A stretch of DNA of 64,000 bases from Lota lota (lineage: Eukaryota; Chordata; Actinopteri; Gadiformes; Lotidae). The stretch lies in assembly GCA_026745465.1 (NCBI GenBank), contig JACYXH010000319.1, positions 1,777,001-1,841,000 of the forward strand, given 5' to 3'. Positions 10,411-23,032 of the stretch are shown piece by piece. The notes beneath the pieces are model-generated. The model searched no databases and had not been told where the DNA came from. It saw nothing but the letters and a program-made list of their open reading frames with translations. Both the position numbers and the translations under genes were made by a program. Position 1 is the first letter of the stretch. Every line of letters begins with the position of its first letter.

Positions 10411-13400
10411 TTCCTCTTTATCTACGTTACCCAGTGTCCACCTGTTTCCAATGCTATCGCTTGATTTAATGGAATGCAGCGTCACAGGCAAAGAATCGAA
10501 TTAAATTTATAAATACATGTCTCCCCCCAGCCCCCCACCCCAATTGTGGATAAACATCCCACCTTCCACTGTCTGAATAGACTGGGTACTCTAGCTAACA
10601 ACCACGCGACACCCATGACCGCCTGTTTGTGAAGCCCTGGCGGAAGCCACTTGCGTGTAGTTCCTCTAATGATGGACTTATAATAGGGGATTGTGGTGGT
10701 TAGAGGCAAAATGACCAGCCACCCTTCTACGTCAATGGAAATATTTGACAATGCGAATATATTGTTTCTGTGTTCCTTAATGATCTATGATTCAATTCAC
10801 TATTATGTATTTTGAGACGTTCCGTTGGACCGTTTTATTTCATTTTCAAGTCATTGAGGATATAATATTGATGTGTTTTAGCCATACTACTACTGCGAGG
10901 CAGCCCTTCTATTCCCTCAATGTGCCGAATATGAATTGTTTTGTTTGCAAAAATCTCAAGTAATGGCGGTGTCTATAACACTAGATCTCCGGCTTCATAA
11001 AGGTTGTGAGTAAACCAATGGGTGATGTCCCAGAGGCTTTGTCCATATTCTTTAGTCTATGGTAATGAAAAGCTTGAGATGAAGTGCTTGTAGCAGCTGT
11101 TTGTTAAACCTTTTAGATGCTACAGATTAAACAATGTAATCAATATAATCGAGTGAAATGTCTGGATAATGAGTGTAATTTGTTTTAGTTGCAATGGGTC
11201 AAGGGTCTGGTACTGGTAAGGTAGGACCGCCCCGGTTCTGTGTTTCTCTCATTGCCAGAATCCCAATGCACAGCTAACGAGGTAGCGGTAGATAAAGCAT
11301 GATATTATGGTCCAAAGCAAGCGGAACAAGGGCTCTGAGGCTTCTTGTGCTTTTGGACCACAATGCAATTCTACGACATCAAAGCTAAGCGGGGGAAGAA
11401 AAAAAAGAGCGGCTTTTGGATGCTGGATTTGGGATTTTGGCAATAATATAATATAGAAAATATGCTGGCCTCGTCTTTAAAGTGGTGTTTTCCCCCAGAC
11501 ATACTCTCTCTCTGAAAATGAATATGCAAACACACAAATCAAACTTGGCACCATTCGAAACACCCATTGAATGGGCTTGTTCACTATCATAATCATTTAA
11601 ATATGAATATGATAGATGATTAATTTATTTAAAATTGAAAGACTAAAAATATGTTCCATCCGCTCTGTGAAATTAACTGTAATTTAACTTTTAAGTAATT
11701 CAAATGATTTAAATTGATATTGCATTAAAGACTCACCTTAACTACTAAATTGTTGCTCTCTCATATTTAACTGTACCACTCTAAATCAGGTGGCGTGGAA
11801 GCTATTACAATGAGAATATGATACATTACCACGCAAAATGTTTGTTCAAGCTCGCCATCCTTTGGTTTATAGCTCACCCACGCCACCATCTAATATCTAT
11901 TTAGAGCCAAGTAACTCAAAATTAATTGAATCATCATTACACCTTTATTTACCCAAGGTATAGGCTAAGCTCCTAATTATTTTAGTTTTTCATACAGGCG
12001 TACGCTTGTAAGTAAGATAAGTTGGCTATGATAATATGCATGCATTTAAAGGAAACTGGGGCACTATGAAGAAACATACATGTACACGGTTACGTCACAC
12101 AGAAAGACCCCATTAATCTGGATGGCAGACATAACATTTATGCTAGGAGGCGATAGCAATCTTTGCTGCTAACACAGTGATAGCACAGTGATAATCACCG
12201 TTAACAGCCACTAGTCCCAATTTAAACTAAAATAAACAGTAATTAAATATTATCCACAACAACCAGGACTTATTTACTCACCCAGAAAACAACAACACTG
12301 CAGTTTATCTCCTGTGGTTGTGGACTAGTAGAACGTCGGTGGTAATGGAGGAGTTAACTAATATGAGAAGCGACAGACAGAGCATGGACAGGAGGATGAG
12401 GCATAACAGACAGTATTGATCCGGGGTCTAGTTCGGCGCCAGGAAAGCTTCCCTGACCAGCAGATCTTAGCTTTCCTTGTATTGAATGGGACCCAGCTTG
12501 CATGTTTCAGAGTGCAGCCGGCTCTGGACATCCCATCCCTGGGGGGGAAAGGGGAATACGCAGGAGCCATAATTCATCTACTACCCAGGGCTAGGAGAAA
12601 ACCTACTGGGGAATCCAAGCAAAAACACAACGTCAAAGCAGAGGACACACCCCCCTCCTCCGTCCACCCCCCGCCACATATCACTAGCTGTGGACAGGCT
12701 AATGTGAGTGTGAAAAATGCTAAATGATGGAAGTAGCACAGGACCACTAGTCTGTAGTCTGGAATGTTTAGACTACTGGAGCACTGGCACATGTTTACAT
12801 CCCTGCGGCAGGCTGAGTCAAACTATTTTGCCAGTCGAAGCCGGTGTTATCTGAATTTTGGTAATGTGAGAGCCTTGCCTCAGAACTATTATATATAAAA
12901 AAACATGTTACTCTGTATATCACTTACACATTCTTCTTACATAGACTTCTTGGATGGTCCTGATGATGTGGCGCAATATGATATAGATAAAGGGCTTTAA
13001 AAATATTTTGCAGTAAAAAGATATCCTATAAAAAGACTAAATTACCCATTTCAGCAAAGCTATTTGTATATTTGCATCGCTCATTTCTGCATTTCTATGT
13101 GGCTTGAAGAAACAGTTAATACTTAAACAACAGTAATATGAGAATTGCTTTGTGACAGAAAGTGCATACTTATGTGTAATTGGTAATGTGTGAGAAATGT
13201 GGTTACATGGAGGGTGAATCTTCTGTATGGTTACTGATTGTTGTGTTGCAGTGAAGAATTTGATGATTTGAAACAACAAATGATATGAAAAATGATTTGG
13301 ATAGGAGAAGAAAAAGTGCATTACATTCTGTGCCAAAATAGCACAGAAAGAAAAATAGTGATCTTCAGAATTGTTATAACAAAGTAAAGTATACAAATTA

Positions 13401-16400
13401 AAGTAAAGTAAATATGTGTGAAACTCCGGGTCAACTGATTTCCTTTGCCCTAGTATCATAATCAGATAAATAGGAAGAAAGAATGATGATGGAATACGAA
13501 ATGGTGTATGAGAGATGGAATATTTCACCTAGGGTAATTCTATTTTCAATTCCATTGGTGCCTGAGTGAACTCAAATGTAATTACATTCCCTTCCTTTTC
13601 TATACATGGTAAAGGCAAACAATACTGTTTTTTCATTTGATTAATAGATTTAGCTAAATAGATTTACCTCCTTTTATCTGGTAAATGGCACACTAGGGAG
13701 TGAGTAATATAAACCATAGCTCTGTTGGAATTTTCTATTTTCTTTACTTAAGGAAATATGAATCCTGTCTCAGGTTTGTATGGGTGTGAGTCATTTTTAG
13801 AATCATTACTCAAAGTGCTGCCATTTGCAAAAATAAATGAATTAAATACAATTCTAAATTTGCTAGGCTTCCATCAATAAACATTTCAGAAACATTAGCT
13901 TGTGGAAATGAGCTAATTATGTGTGTAGGAACAAGCCATTATTGTGTTCTCATAATTGAACCTTCCACAAGCTTTGTAGTTAGATTCTCATCATTTATCC
14001 ACAGACAATTACAAAATTTAGGACTGAGTGCGCTGAGACTTGTACATATATACAAAACAGCTGTTCTTTGGAATAAAAAGTAATCATCATCTCACTCATC
14101 ATCATCTCAATGTATTTTGTCATCTTGAGGACACATTATATAAGCTGCATTAACCATCAGAAATTAAATCATTCCAAACACCGTTTTGGAAAACAATGCC
14201 GTATTAATGATGGATGTTTATAAAATTTCCAATGTCAGTTGTGAGATATTGCTGCTGAAATACAGTGAGAGTGGATCGCATCAGATGGTGTCTTTAGGAA
14301 CTGCAGGTGTGGCATTTCTACCCACCGAAGGCATTGATCTGATTAGCCATCTGTCCTCTATAAACTAATAGCTACAGTGCATATAGCTTCACATTATGTA
14401 GCCAGGATGTGAAGAGATGGTATATGTATAGTAAACTATGCACAACATTATGGAAATAAATGCCAACATGCTTGAAAAGGAACGAGAAAATACAATGTTA
14501 ATTTGTTTTGTGCCGTCAGTTGATTGTTAAATTTTTTTGCAAATGAAGATTCTGAATGAACACTGTAATGTTTTTTCTCATGTTATCTACAGTAACCCAC
14601 AGTAAAATCATGGGATGCGATGGTCAAGCAACCTTGTTCTGAAGTATTAAGACTGCCCAAGTTAATGTATTGGTGGTCCCTGAAGCAATGCGATGCGATT
14701 GCCTTTTGATTGAGCCACAGCAATTCCCACAATCATCAAACACATCCCCTCAACGACGTCATGAGCAGCACCGCAAGCGGCGTGATGCTCTTCCCCTCTC
14801 TGTCTGTTGTCTACCTGTCCTGATGGCTCGGCCAATAGGCAGAAGGGGGCGGGATCTTCGGGGGATATGAACCACGACAGCAGTGACGCTTTCTGCTTGA
14901 CTATATCTTATCTTTTCTTTTTTTCATATTCGGACTGTAGCTCAAGAACTATCCTTCAAACTATTGGTGTTGTTTTTTCTGGGATCAACTTTCTTCGTCA
15001 TTCAAAGAAACATCGCGTAGTGTGACCAGATGCTTTATATTTCACAAGCTCCCCGTACTATTGCGACAGAACCTCCACGCTGTGTGAGTTCACGTCTTCC
15101 GCAGGGCCACATGCATCGTCTCAATGCAATGGCTTCCAGCGGCCCCCAAGGAAACGATGACGGAGCCGGCCGATGACTAGCATAGCTTAAAGCCAAATGG
15201 AAGGCCAGGGTTGGCTTTTCAGCGGTGGGTGTGTGTCGCAGTCATTTTGGTCAAATGAAATTGTGACGAGGCTCCGCAAAAGGTCTCTGGCCATACTTGT
15301 CTTATCGTTTTGACCTTACAAGATTCTTATAGTCATAAAGGTTAACACACCGAGGACACAAGAGGAACCGTTTGAGCTGCGCTTTGCCGCTTGGCCGGAT
15401 GCCGTGAGCACATGGAGGGCCCAGCACAGACACGTTTTGTATTGTGGGCTCCACTAAGATAAACACGCTGTCAAGACTTCAAGTAGAATGGCTCCAAGAA
15501 AGGTTTTTTAGGATGCTTGTCACTCACACCAGTATTGTAAGGAAGTAGTGGTAAAATGTCAAAGGGCAAATATGAGTCCTTTCATAGGCAAAGTGTGGAC
15601 TTTGACGTTTTGTATGTCTGTTCTTCTTTTGTAAAACAGCACTGTAGGCTACAGTGTGTTATATGGTCTTTGTACTGAATCATCATCTTTACGTCCCGTT
15701 GAATAATACAATTTCCGGTTACTGACTAGTGTATAGAGACACTTGTGAATATGAAGTCCCAAACACAAAGTGTTAAATTGATTAACTAATTACTTTGTTA
15801 AGATCAAAATCAATACTAAAACCGAAATTAAAATAACATTTACACAGCCAAAAAATCGGCATTGATTTTATCATATAATCCTATTATTTTATGCAGGGAT
15901 ATAGACCGTGACAGCCCAATATTGAATGTTGAAGTCCATCCTTGCCAAGATAGTGATGATAGAATGTAGTGAAGCTGTAGGTGTCTGGCTGAAACTTGCT
16001 AGAGATGCGTCTCTGAGGTATGAAAGCTCTCTTGAGTATACCATGGGGAGTATGTTCCTCGGAACACTGCCAGGTACAGCACAGTACAGTACAGGTATCT
16101 GGCAACCAGTAACAAACTGTATCTCCGTGCTGAAACCTCGGACATACTGAAACATAATCCCTCTCAACGCCTCGTCATATATGTATAGGGAGAAAAAACC
16201 AACAACATCTTTCCATCACCACTGTATTGTTCATCTGTCTCTCACGCTTCATTGCAAGTGGGGCACTGGGTTGCTCATGTACACACTGCTGGTCACACAG
16301 AAACAACTTGTGCAAGCATCCATCAAGCCGGTGCTGATGTGCTTTCGTATTTGTCACAACATAGCCCATAGTTAGACAGGGCCTCCTGTCTCTGTCATAA

Positions 16401-17131
16401 ACTTTGTGTTGTCTTGAACAGATATTCCGCTGGCCAGTTTCTGTTCCATTACAGTAGCTTGAAGGGAGAGAAAATAAGAAATGAGTACTGGTCTTCTGTA
16501 CCACACTTCACTTATTCAAGTTGTTTATTTGACAAAATACCAAGAAACAAATCTCAATAAATCAATTGAATAACCTTGATTTGAAATGGTCTTTTGATAA
16601 ATAAAACACGCACCATTTCTACGTCCAGGCCCTTGGGATCCATATAATTGTTTTTAAGTATGGTGAGTCTAACAAGCTTTAAATGAATTTTCTCTGTGGA
16701 TAACAAGCCCTCATCAATGGAGGTACCCTTTCTTGTCTACTGAAGGTTGCACCCAGAGATCTGAAATCAAAATCTCCATAGATCTAAACCTAATCAAATA
16801 CTTTACTTTCTAGTCTTAACTTACCTCCTAAACCTGTAACTGATGTAAAATAACTGATGTAATGTAATGTGATCAACGCTTTATGTACTTATCTTTACTA
16901 TGATAACAATTACTGATAAAAAAAGATATGCCTATATCTGGCATGCATTCCACCACGTTTGTGCATGTAAGATATATATCGACATCAAAGGGTACCTCTA
17001 TAGTGAGGCATCATAAATGTGCAAAGTTCCCTTTGAATTCTGAGATCTGCATTCCTTGCTCTTAAGCATATAATCATTGAATGGTTTTGATGTAGTGAAT
17101 TTGAAAAACCAAAATATAAATGAATATTGTA

Positions 17132-17481
17132 GTGTGTAATTATACCAAATATGCTGAGAAAATGTTAAATCCAGCTACATTTTAGATTATGCTGAACAAT
17201 CCCACCTGCACACCGAGTGATAATGCCACCAACACGCATTACGACTAATGCTAATAATCGTTCCTCGCTAGGCTTGCCTGGTACCATTCCAACAACCAAT
17301 GGATATTGCATAATTATTCAAAATATTCTCGAAAAATACTAAACGCAACCGCATCTTGGTATGAAAAATAATCCCACCGAAACACCATGTGATAAATGCC
17401 ACTTACCAACAACACACACTACAGCTAATGCTAAAGAAAATCGTTGCTCACTAGGGTAGCCTGGTGCTATTCCATCCCATT
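17132..17481 (+). repeat. Diverged tandem duplication, unit about 175 bp
   Basis: Two direct copies, about 17132-17294 and 17305-17481, share in order TAATTAT, AAAATRYTAAA, AATCCCACC, GTGATAAATGCCAC, CYAATGCTAA, TCGTTSCTC, CTAGG and GCCTGGTRCYATTCCA. The offset grows from about 173 to 182 bases through small indels, so the duplication is old. The unit is not a repeat family I know. Confidence 0.7.
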
Positions 17482-20269
17482 ACGCCTAGACATGCCAATG
17501 TTATTGCTCTAAACTGGCTGCTGTGCCAAGGGCCATATCACTACCATTCCCCACCCAGCGGTGAAATAAACAGAACTCACACAGAGACAAAGAAACTCTA
17601 AAATATGCAGTTCTTTCTCAGGCGTGGTATCAATTGTAGCAGCACTCTAATCCATTACCCCCAGACGCCTACGATGGAAAGGATCTGCAGTTGGCTGATA
17701 AACGGCAGCAGATACAAAGCTCGGAGACTGCCCACATTTATGTCTTCCCTGCCATTATCCAGCCGTGCTTCAAGAGGAGGTGGGCAGAGCAACATGCTAT
17801 TATACACAACCTCCTCCCTTTCAACAACGCTGGGAACGCAGAGCAGCACAACTTTGTTCCGCGGCCTGCTTCTCCAAAGTTCAGGGGCGTGCGGGGCCAC
17901 TTCGGTCTCATGTTGGCCTTTCTGCTCTGAACCGCTGGCTCAGAGCATTCCATTTCTCAAACCCGCCTCTTGTTTGTTAGTGGCGTCAGCCATTATTCTC
18001 TCCAACTAAACATTACTTCTCGGCTCCCTCAAGCGAGAAACTATTGTGAGCCTTCGCATTCAGTAAGTAAAACGAATTAAGATGCAACTTTTATAATTTG
18101 TCAAGAGCCATTGCAGAAAAATAATAAAAGGGCAAATTGGTCGTGTCTGTTTTTCTGTGGAGTGACAGGCACTGGAGAAATGGTCTTCTGAAGTATACAA
18201 GCAAAAGCCAGATATTATATTTGGTGTGTTCTGGCTCCAGGCCTAACTGTTCGTTCTTCAATCTCGTGGAAGTTGTAGCCTGCTTTTGTTGACCTTGCTA
18301 AATGAAAGACATTGCTGTGGATATTGATAATTAGTGAGTAATAAAAGGGCCGCCTGGAGAGTCACCCTGGACCACACAACGGTGCTGCTTTGATGAGGTT
18401 TCAGTGTTTTATATTCTTTAGTAATCATCATATTTTCTACATTATTCACTTTCCATGAGATCACATGTGTTCATGTTCATATGTACTCATGACTGTAAAT
18501 CATGCATGAGCTATTATCAAGTTACATCTTGTATTTATGTAAAATATATGAAAATAGAGGAGGAAATGGCCATTAGAATGGGACCTTACATAGATGCAGA
18601 TACATCTGCTTTTCAAAGATGAGGGAAACTCCTTTTAAATCAGTTAATTTTTTTCTAATCAGTTCAATCAATTCATTCCATTATTACAGTCTCCGTTCAT
18701 CACGTTCATCGAGTAAAGGTATGCAAGATAGAGGACGCAGGGACATAAGCCTACATCCTCGTGTCATAGCAACTAGCGGTACAAAACCAATTCCTATTTC
18801 ATTAAAACTGCTAGTGGACATTTGTTTAAGCACTAGAGCATTGGACGCCTATTCATAAATTTCCCAAATCTACAAGATTTGGGAATGTGCATCCCAATCG
18901 TTCTGCCTGCTTTAAATGCGTCAGAATGTGCTATTGATCCGAGTTTTTGGCTGTGACCCTATGTGAATTGATTTATCATACAACTTAAGGAAATCAAACC
19001 AATAGGTGGTACAGTCCAATACAATCCAGTAGGCTACCAAGGTTTAATTTTGGACAAATAAGAAGGACATTATAAAACATGTCAATAACAAAGTGTTAAA
19101 CCTGCCTAAAGCTCATTTTGAAAACTGTGATATAACACTGTGAACAGGACATTTATTCCTAACCAAGGCCTACATGTAGGCACTATGGTTACCTCTCACA
19201 CTGGGAAGAACGGCACTCTTCTGAGGCCCCAACTGCTCCAATATTTAATATTTAATGTCCCTATTTTTTCAGCTGAAGTTGCATAAACTGAAAGTGGGGT
19301 TGTGCAAACATCTTGTAGCAGCTATCCAGTGTGTGGTGGCTAAGAGGCAGAGAGGGCTGAGTGGGCCCGCAGTCTTTCCCGCTCAAATCACGCTACGCCT
19401 AGCTAATGCTAGCTAAGCAATGCAGGCAGATTGGGCGAGTCTATCTAGCGGTTGTTTCCCTCTCTGGTTCGCTTGACAATGATGCCAGCAGACAGCTTAC
19501 CTTTCTGCGAGAAGGCTAACTTTACTTTCCATTTGCTCTTGACATACCTTCGAAGTTTGGAACCTACATTTGGAACAACATTTTAATTAATCTCAAAAAG
19601 TGCAATCTTTTTTTTATTTTCTATTTCTGTCAATGCCATGCCAAAATTCATGCTTGGAATTATGGATATTCATAGCACCAGCTGAGAAAGGCTATTAGAT
19701 ACCTGAAGTGCAAGATATAAAAACACAATCTTGGTAACTAAGTTTCAGGAAGAAATACTGTAGGGATTCTGGGTTCCTCACAATTTCTGGGAAATATTTC
19801 AACTTTTCAGTGGCAGGACCGCTTCCATAGTTTATTACAAACACTGGGGGAAGGCCAATATTACAACAGAAGGGGTACTGGTTTCACATTTATCTTTCGG
19901 TTCATAACGACTGTAAAATAGGACAATGAAATCTGACCGTATATAAACAGGGGAGAATGCTTAAATGAATTCCATTCGGGTGGAATACATTGGACTTAGC
20001 CGGCACCATATATTAAACATGTTCACCAAAAATCAATTGGCTAAATCATAGTATTTGCTCATTAAAAACAATGCTAGGACCTCATTGACTTGTTCTGTAG
20101 CCAACAGTGCTAATTTTCCCATTCAAACATGCTGCATTTCCAAACGCTGCTCGCTATTTAGCAATGCAAACCGGCATCTCCACATACTCCCCTTACAGGA
20201 CGTTTCTCCCAGGTGCGAGATAGACAGAGCGACCCACTTGTCACTCATGAGGGTGTCATGGTCGCAGCA
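17482..20269. other. Non-coding intronic DNA
   Basis: Nothing beyond short shadow frames is seen; the 134-codon frame at 17605-18009 overlaps four other frames on both strands and has no recognisable domain. Confidence 0.5.
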
Positions 20270-20379
20270 CATGGAAGGTATCCATCTCAAGAGCTGCTGT
20301 CTCTTGACATGGAGGGTATCCATGTCAAGAGCTGCTGTCTCTTGACATGGAGGGTATCCATGTCAAGAGCTGTTGTCTC
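20270..20379. repeat. 38-bp hairpin-forming tandem repeat, 2.9 copies
   Basis: Units start CATGGAGGGTATCCATGTCA at 20270, 20308 and 20346. Each contains two inverted pairs: TGACATGGA with TCCATGTCA, and TCAAGAG with CTCTTGA. Single strands could fold into a series of short stems. The first unit has two substitutions and the third one (GTTGTC). Confidence 0.9.
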
Positions 20380-21909
20380 CGTTTAGTCTCAGTAATTGAT
20401 TGAACGTGAGAACAATACACACAGGTAGGTGATGTATTCTGTAAGTCGATGGCGGTGGCCGACACACATGCATGTCGATGACTACATGGGCCATTGGTCT
20501 TTTAGGAGACGACAAGAGCATCTGTTCTATAAAGAAAGCCACAGAGGAAGAGATGCATTGCGATATATTGTTTTATGTCTCTTTTTTCCTCATGCACATT
20601 GTGTCTCTTGATTATTTACACAACACATTCACAATACATTTCATTATTCCATATTATATGATGTTGTCTTTGCTCTTTTAAAGAGAGATAAATACAACGA
20701 CTGTCTTGCTTGTGCTAAACATAGCGTTATAACGCCAATTTAATCAGACATCTCTGCATACCAAACCAATATGATATTGTCGTTATGACTCATTTTGTGG
20801 CCGAACAGGCCTAGAGACAAGAGTTTTACATGAGATATTATAAGCATAAGTCCAAGTTCTTTCCTCAAAAGTAGGCATTGTGTACTAGGCAAAATAACAT
20901 TGAATCAAGCTCGACGTTTACATTATGCATGAGAATAGCTGCAGGTCAAAAGAAGAAAAAACGAAGTATACACACATCCAAAAAGAGTCAGGGAAAGGAT
21001 CAAGATCAAATAGTCTGAATGCATAATAAGTAAAGGAGGAAGATTACTTTATATAAGACTGTTACTTCAGGGAAAAACACAGTGTACATGAAACACTTCA
21101 CAATGACTATGTGGTTTCACACTATGGAACTATTTCTACATTCTTTTTTTTAATTTGCTGACATTTTAACTAACAGCAGCTGCCATCGCAGAACTCTCAC
21201 AACATGGTACTATACCAACCTCGGCATTGCGAGATGGTATAATACCAATTCTAAAAGAAATGTCCCTAGCATTTCTGCATTTGGGATTAGATACCTTGAG
21301 TTTACTCTGCACATTGTACAATTGAGAGCATCGTCTGAAAAAGTGAGCCCCAAGTTGGTCTATTCATCTTAAGTTTAGTTTTAGCGTCAAAGCTGTCAAT
21401 GAGAATCAATAGCAATATGGTGCAATTCTCTAGTTCCACCTCAGACTCCTTCAACGAGTTCAGCAGGAGAAAACGCCTCCACGCTGCATTCTCTTTCTTA
21501 CCACAGTGGCCTGAAAAGAACATGATTCATATACAAGCGTATTCCTATGAATGTCTTCCCAAAAAACGGCTACTTTATGAATGCAGGTTAGAAGACGCAT
21601 AACCGTGATTTGAACAGATCAATAAGAAGTTAGGATCGGCTGGGAGTTTTAACTGGGCCAGGGAAGCTCTTAGTCAGGGAAGACAATTAGCCTGTAGATG
21701 AGCATTGATCTGTCGGCTTTGGTAAGGCCACAGGGTAAACATCTCTGGTGATAGCGGACACATGGCTTCACCATGCTGGACATCCATTCTCCAACAGAAT
21801 CGCATTTCTTAAAGTTGATTGCATTAATGATGACTGATTAGTGAGTTATAAAAACCTTTAAAAAGGCTGCCACTGCAACATGTGACAGTAAGGTTCTTCT
21901 ATTTTTATG

Positions 21910-21947
<38 letters not shown>

Positions 21948-22575
21948 TATATTTATGGACGTACATATAAAAGTTTTTAAATATGTTGTATATTTAGCAT
22001 AGATGGCTGTATTTATGATATGATGACATATGAAGCAATTAAACTGAATTGTTCATTTTCAATTCATGAAATTTTAAGGGGAAACAATACAATGCGCAGT
22101 ATATCCGTTGCACAGTCTCACATCCATCCACATTAGCCTTGATGAACGAGGATGAGCTATCTTTTCTAATGCAACCCCCTTTCTAATTTGTGATGAGGGT
22201 CCCTTTCGTTTGATTCACAAGTGATTCATGGGAGACTCCGCACTAAGTTCTTTTCCAACGTGCTCAGAGCCTGGCTGACGTCCAGGATGCATCGTCGCAG
22301 GGCAGCCCAAATTCCTCTTCTGTTTAATGCTGTTTAGAGGATTGAAGACGGCAATTAGCAGGAAGGACATTCACTCCACATATCCAGCATCTTCACAGCC
22401 CCCCCCCCCCCCCCCCCCCCACCACTACCATCACCATAAAGAAAACAACCTTGTAATATTAACATTTTATTCGACTCATGTCTTATTTTGACACGTCCAG
22501 TTTTACTTATTTCTGGCTAAGAAAACCTCCTATAGGTTCCTTCTGAGGGAAAAACAGGATAATCCATAAGATCCT
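20380..22575. other. Non-coding intronic DNA
   Basis: Contains a TA run at 21914-21942 and a 22-base poly(dC) tract at 22399-22420 followed by ACCACTACCATCACC. No gene was recognised. Confidence 0.5.
22399..22420. repeat. Poly(dC) tract, 22 bases
   Basis: Uninterrupted run of C. Confidence 0.9.
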
Positions 22576-22913
22576 TGTGGGAGTGTGTGTGGATGATGGC
22601 TGGTTTAAGCAGCCTCACCTGGCCCGAGTCAGACTGATTGGAGTCTGGGGCTGGGTGGGGCTGCACACCTGTTGCACATTGAGCAATCAATGTGCACAGG
22701 TTAAACCAGCCATCACCGCACACACTCAGGAAGAGCGCTCCCACATGGCAGTATGGAGCACTAGCTGCATGTACCATCGTACGCAACCTTTGCAATAAAC
22801 TGGTCTTTCAACATCACCACCCTGTGTCCAATTGGTTGGAGGAGCCCGAGGAAAGTCACCTAGGTGGATTATGGAAGCCACCTAGGTGGCGTGTAGCATG
22901 AGACTTTGCTACA
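22576..22913 (+). mobile_element. Possible solo LTR fossil (LTR retrotransposon, Ty3/Gypsy-like)
   Basis: The 338-bp segment begins TGTGGGAG and ends GCTACA, with near-identical 5-bp flanks ATCCT and ATCCA. An AATAAA signal at about 22794-22799 sits inside, as expected of an LTR R region. An internal inverted pair (GATGGCTGGTTTAA and its complement, about 22592-22708) is unusual for an LTR and would also fit a MITE. No internal coding part adjoins it, so it would be an inert, old remnant. Confidence 0.3.
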
Positions 22914-22934
22914 ATCCATTAATCCAAGTTTCAT

Positions 22935-23032
22935 TGTATTACATTTATTTAGCAGATGCTTTTGTCCAAAGCGACTTGCAGTAAGTAAGGTCCAGTTAGA
23001 CTGAGAGCGGGGCACTACAACCCTTGAGGTGT
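22935..23032 (+). repeat. Teleost dispersed repeat head (AGCAGATGCTTTTGTCCAAAG type)
   Basis: TTTAGCAGATGCTTTTGTCC followed by AAAGCGACTTGCAGTAAGTA is a sequence I recognise as very common in teleost genomes. It was probably spread by a SINE or small DNA element. Only the head is recognisable and the boundaries are approximate. Confidence 0.55.

Larger units (their letters stand above)
9725..17131. other. Non-coding intronic DNA
   Basis: Apart from the poly(dC) and G-rich tracts, no gene, RNA or known repeat was recognised. A 163-codon minus-strand open frame at 13037-13528 is low-complexity and not protein-like. The AT-rich stretch 13540-14020 is rich in TAATTA/ATAATTG-type motifs and free of simple repeats, which is compatible with a conserved non-coding element but unproven. 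Confidence 0.5.
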
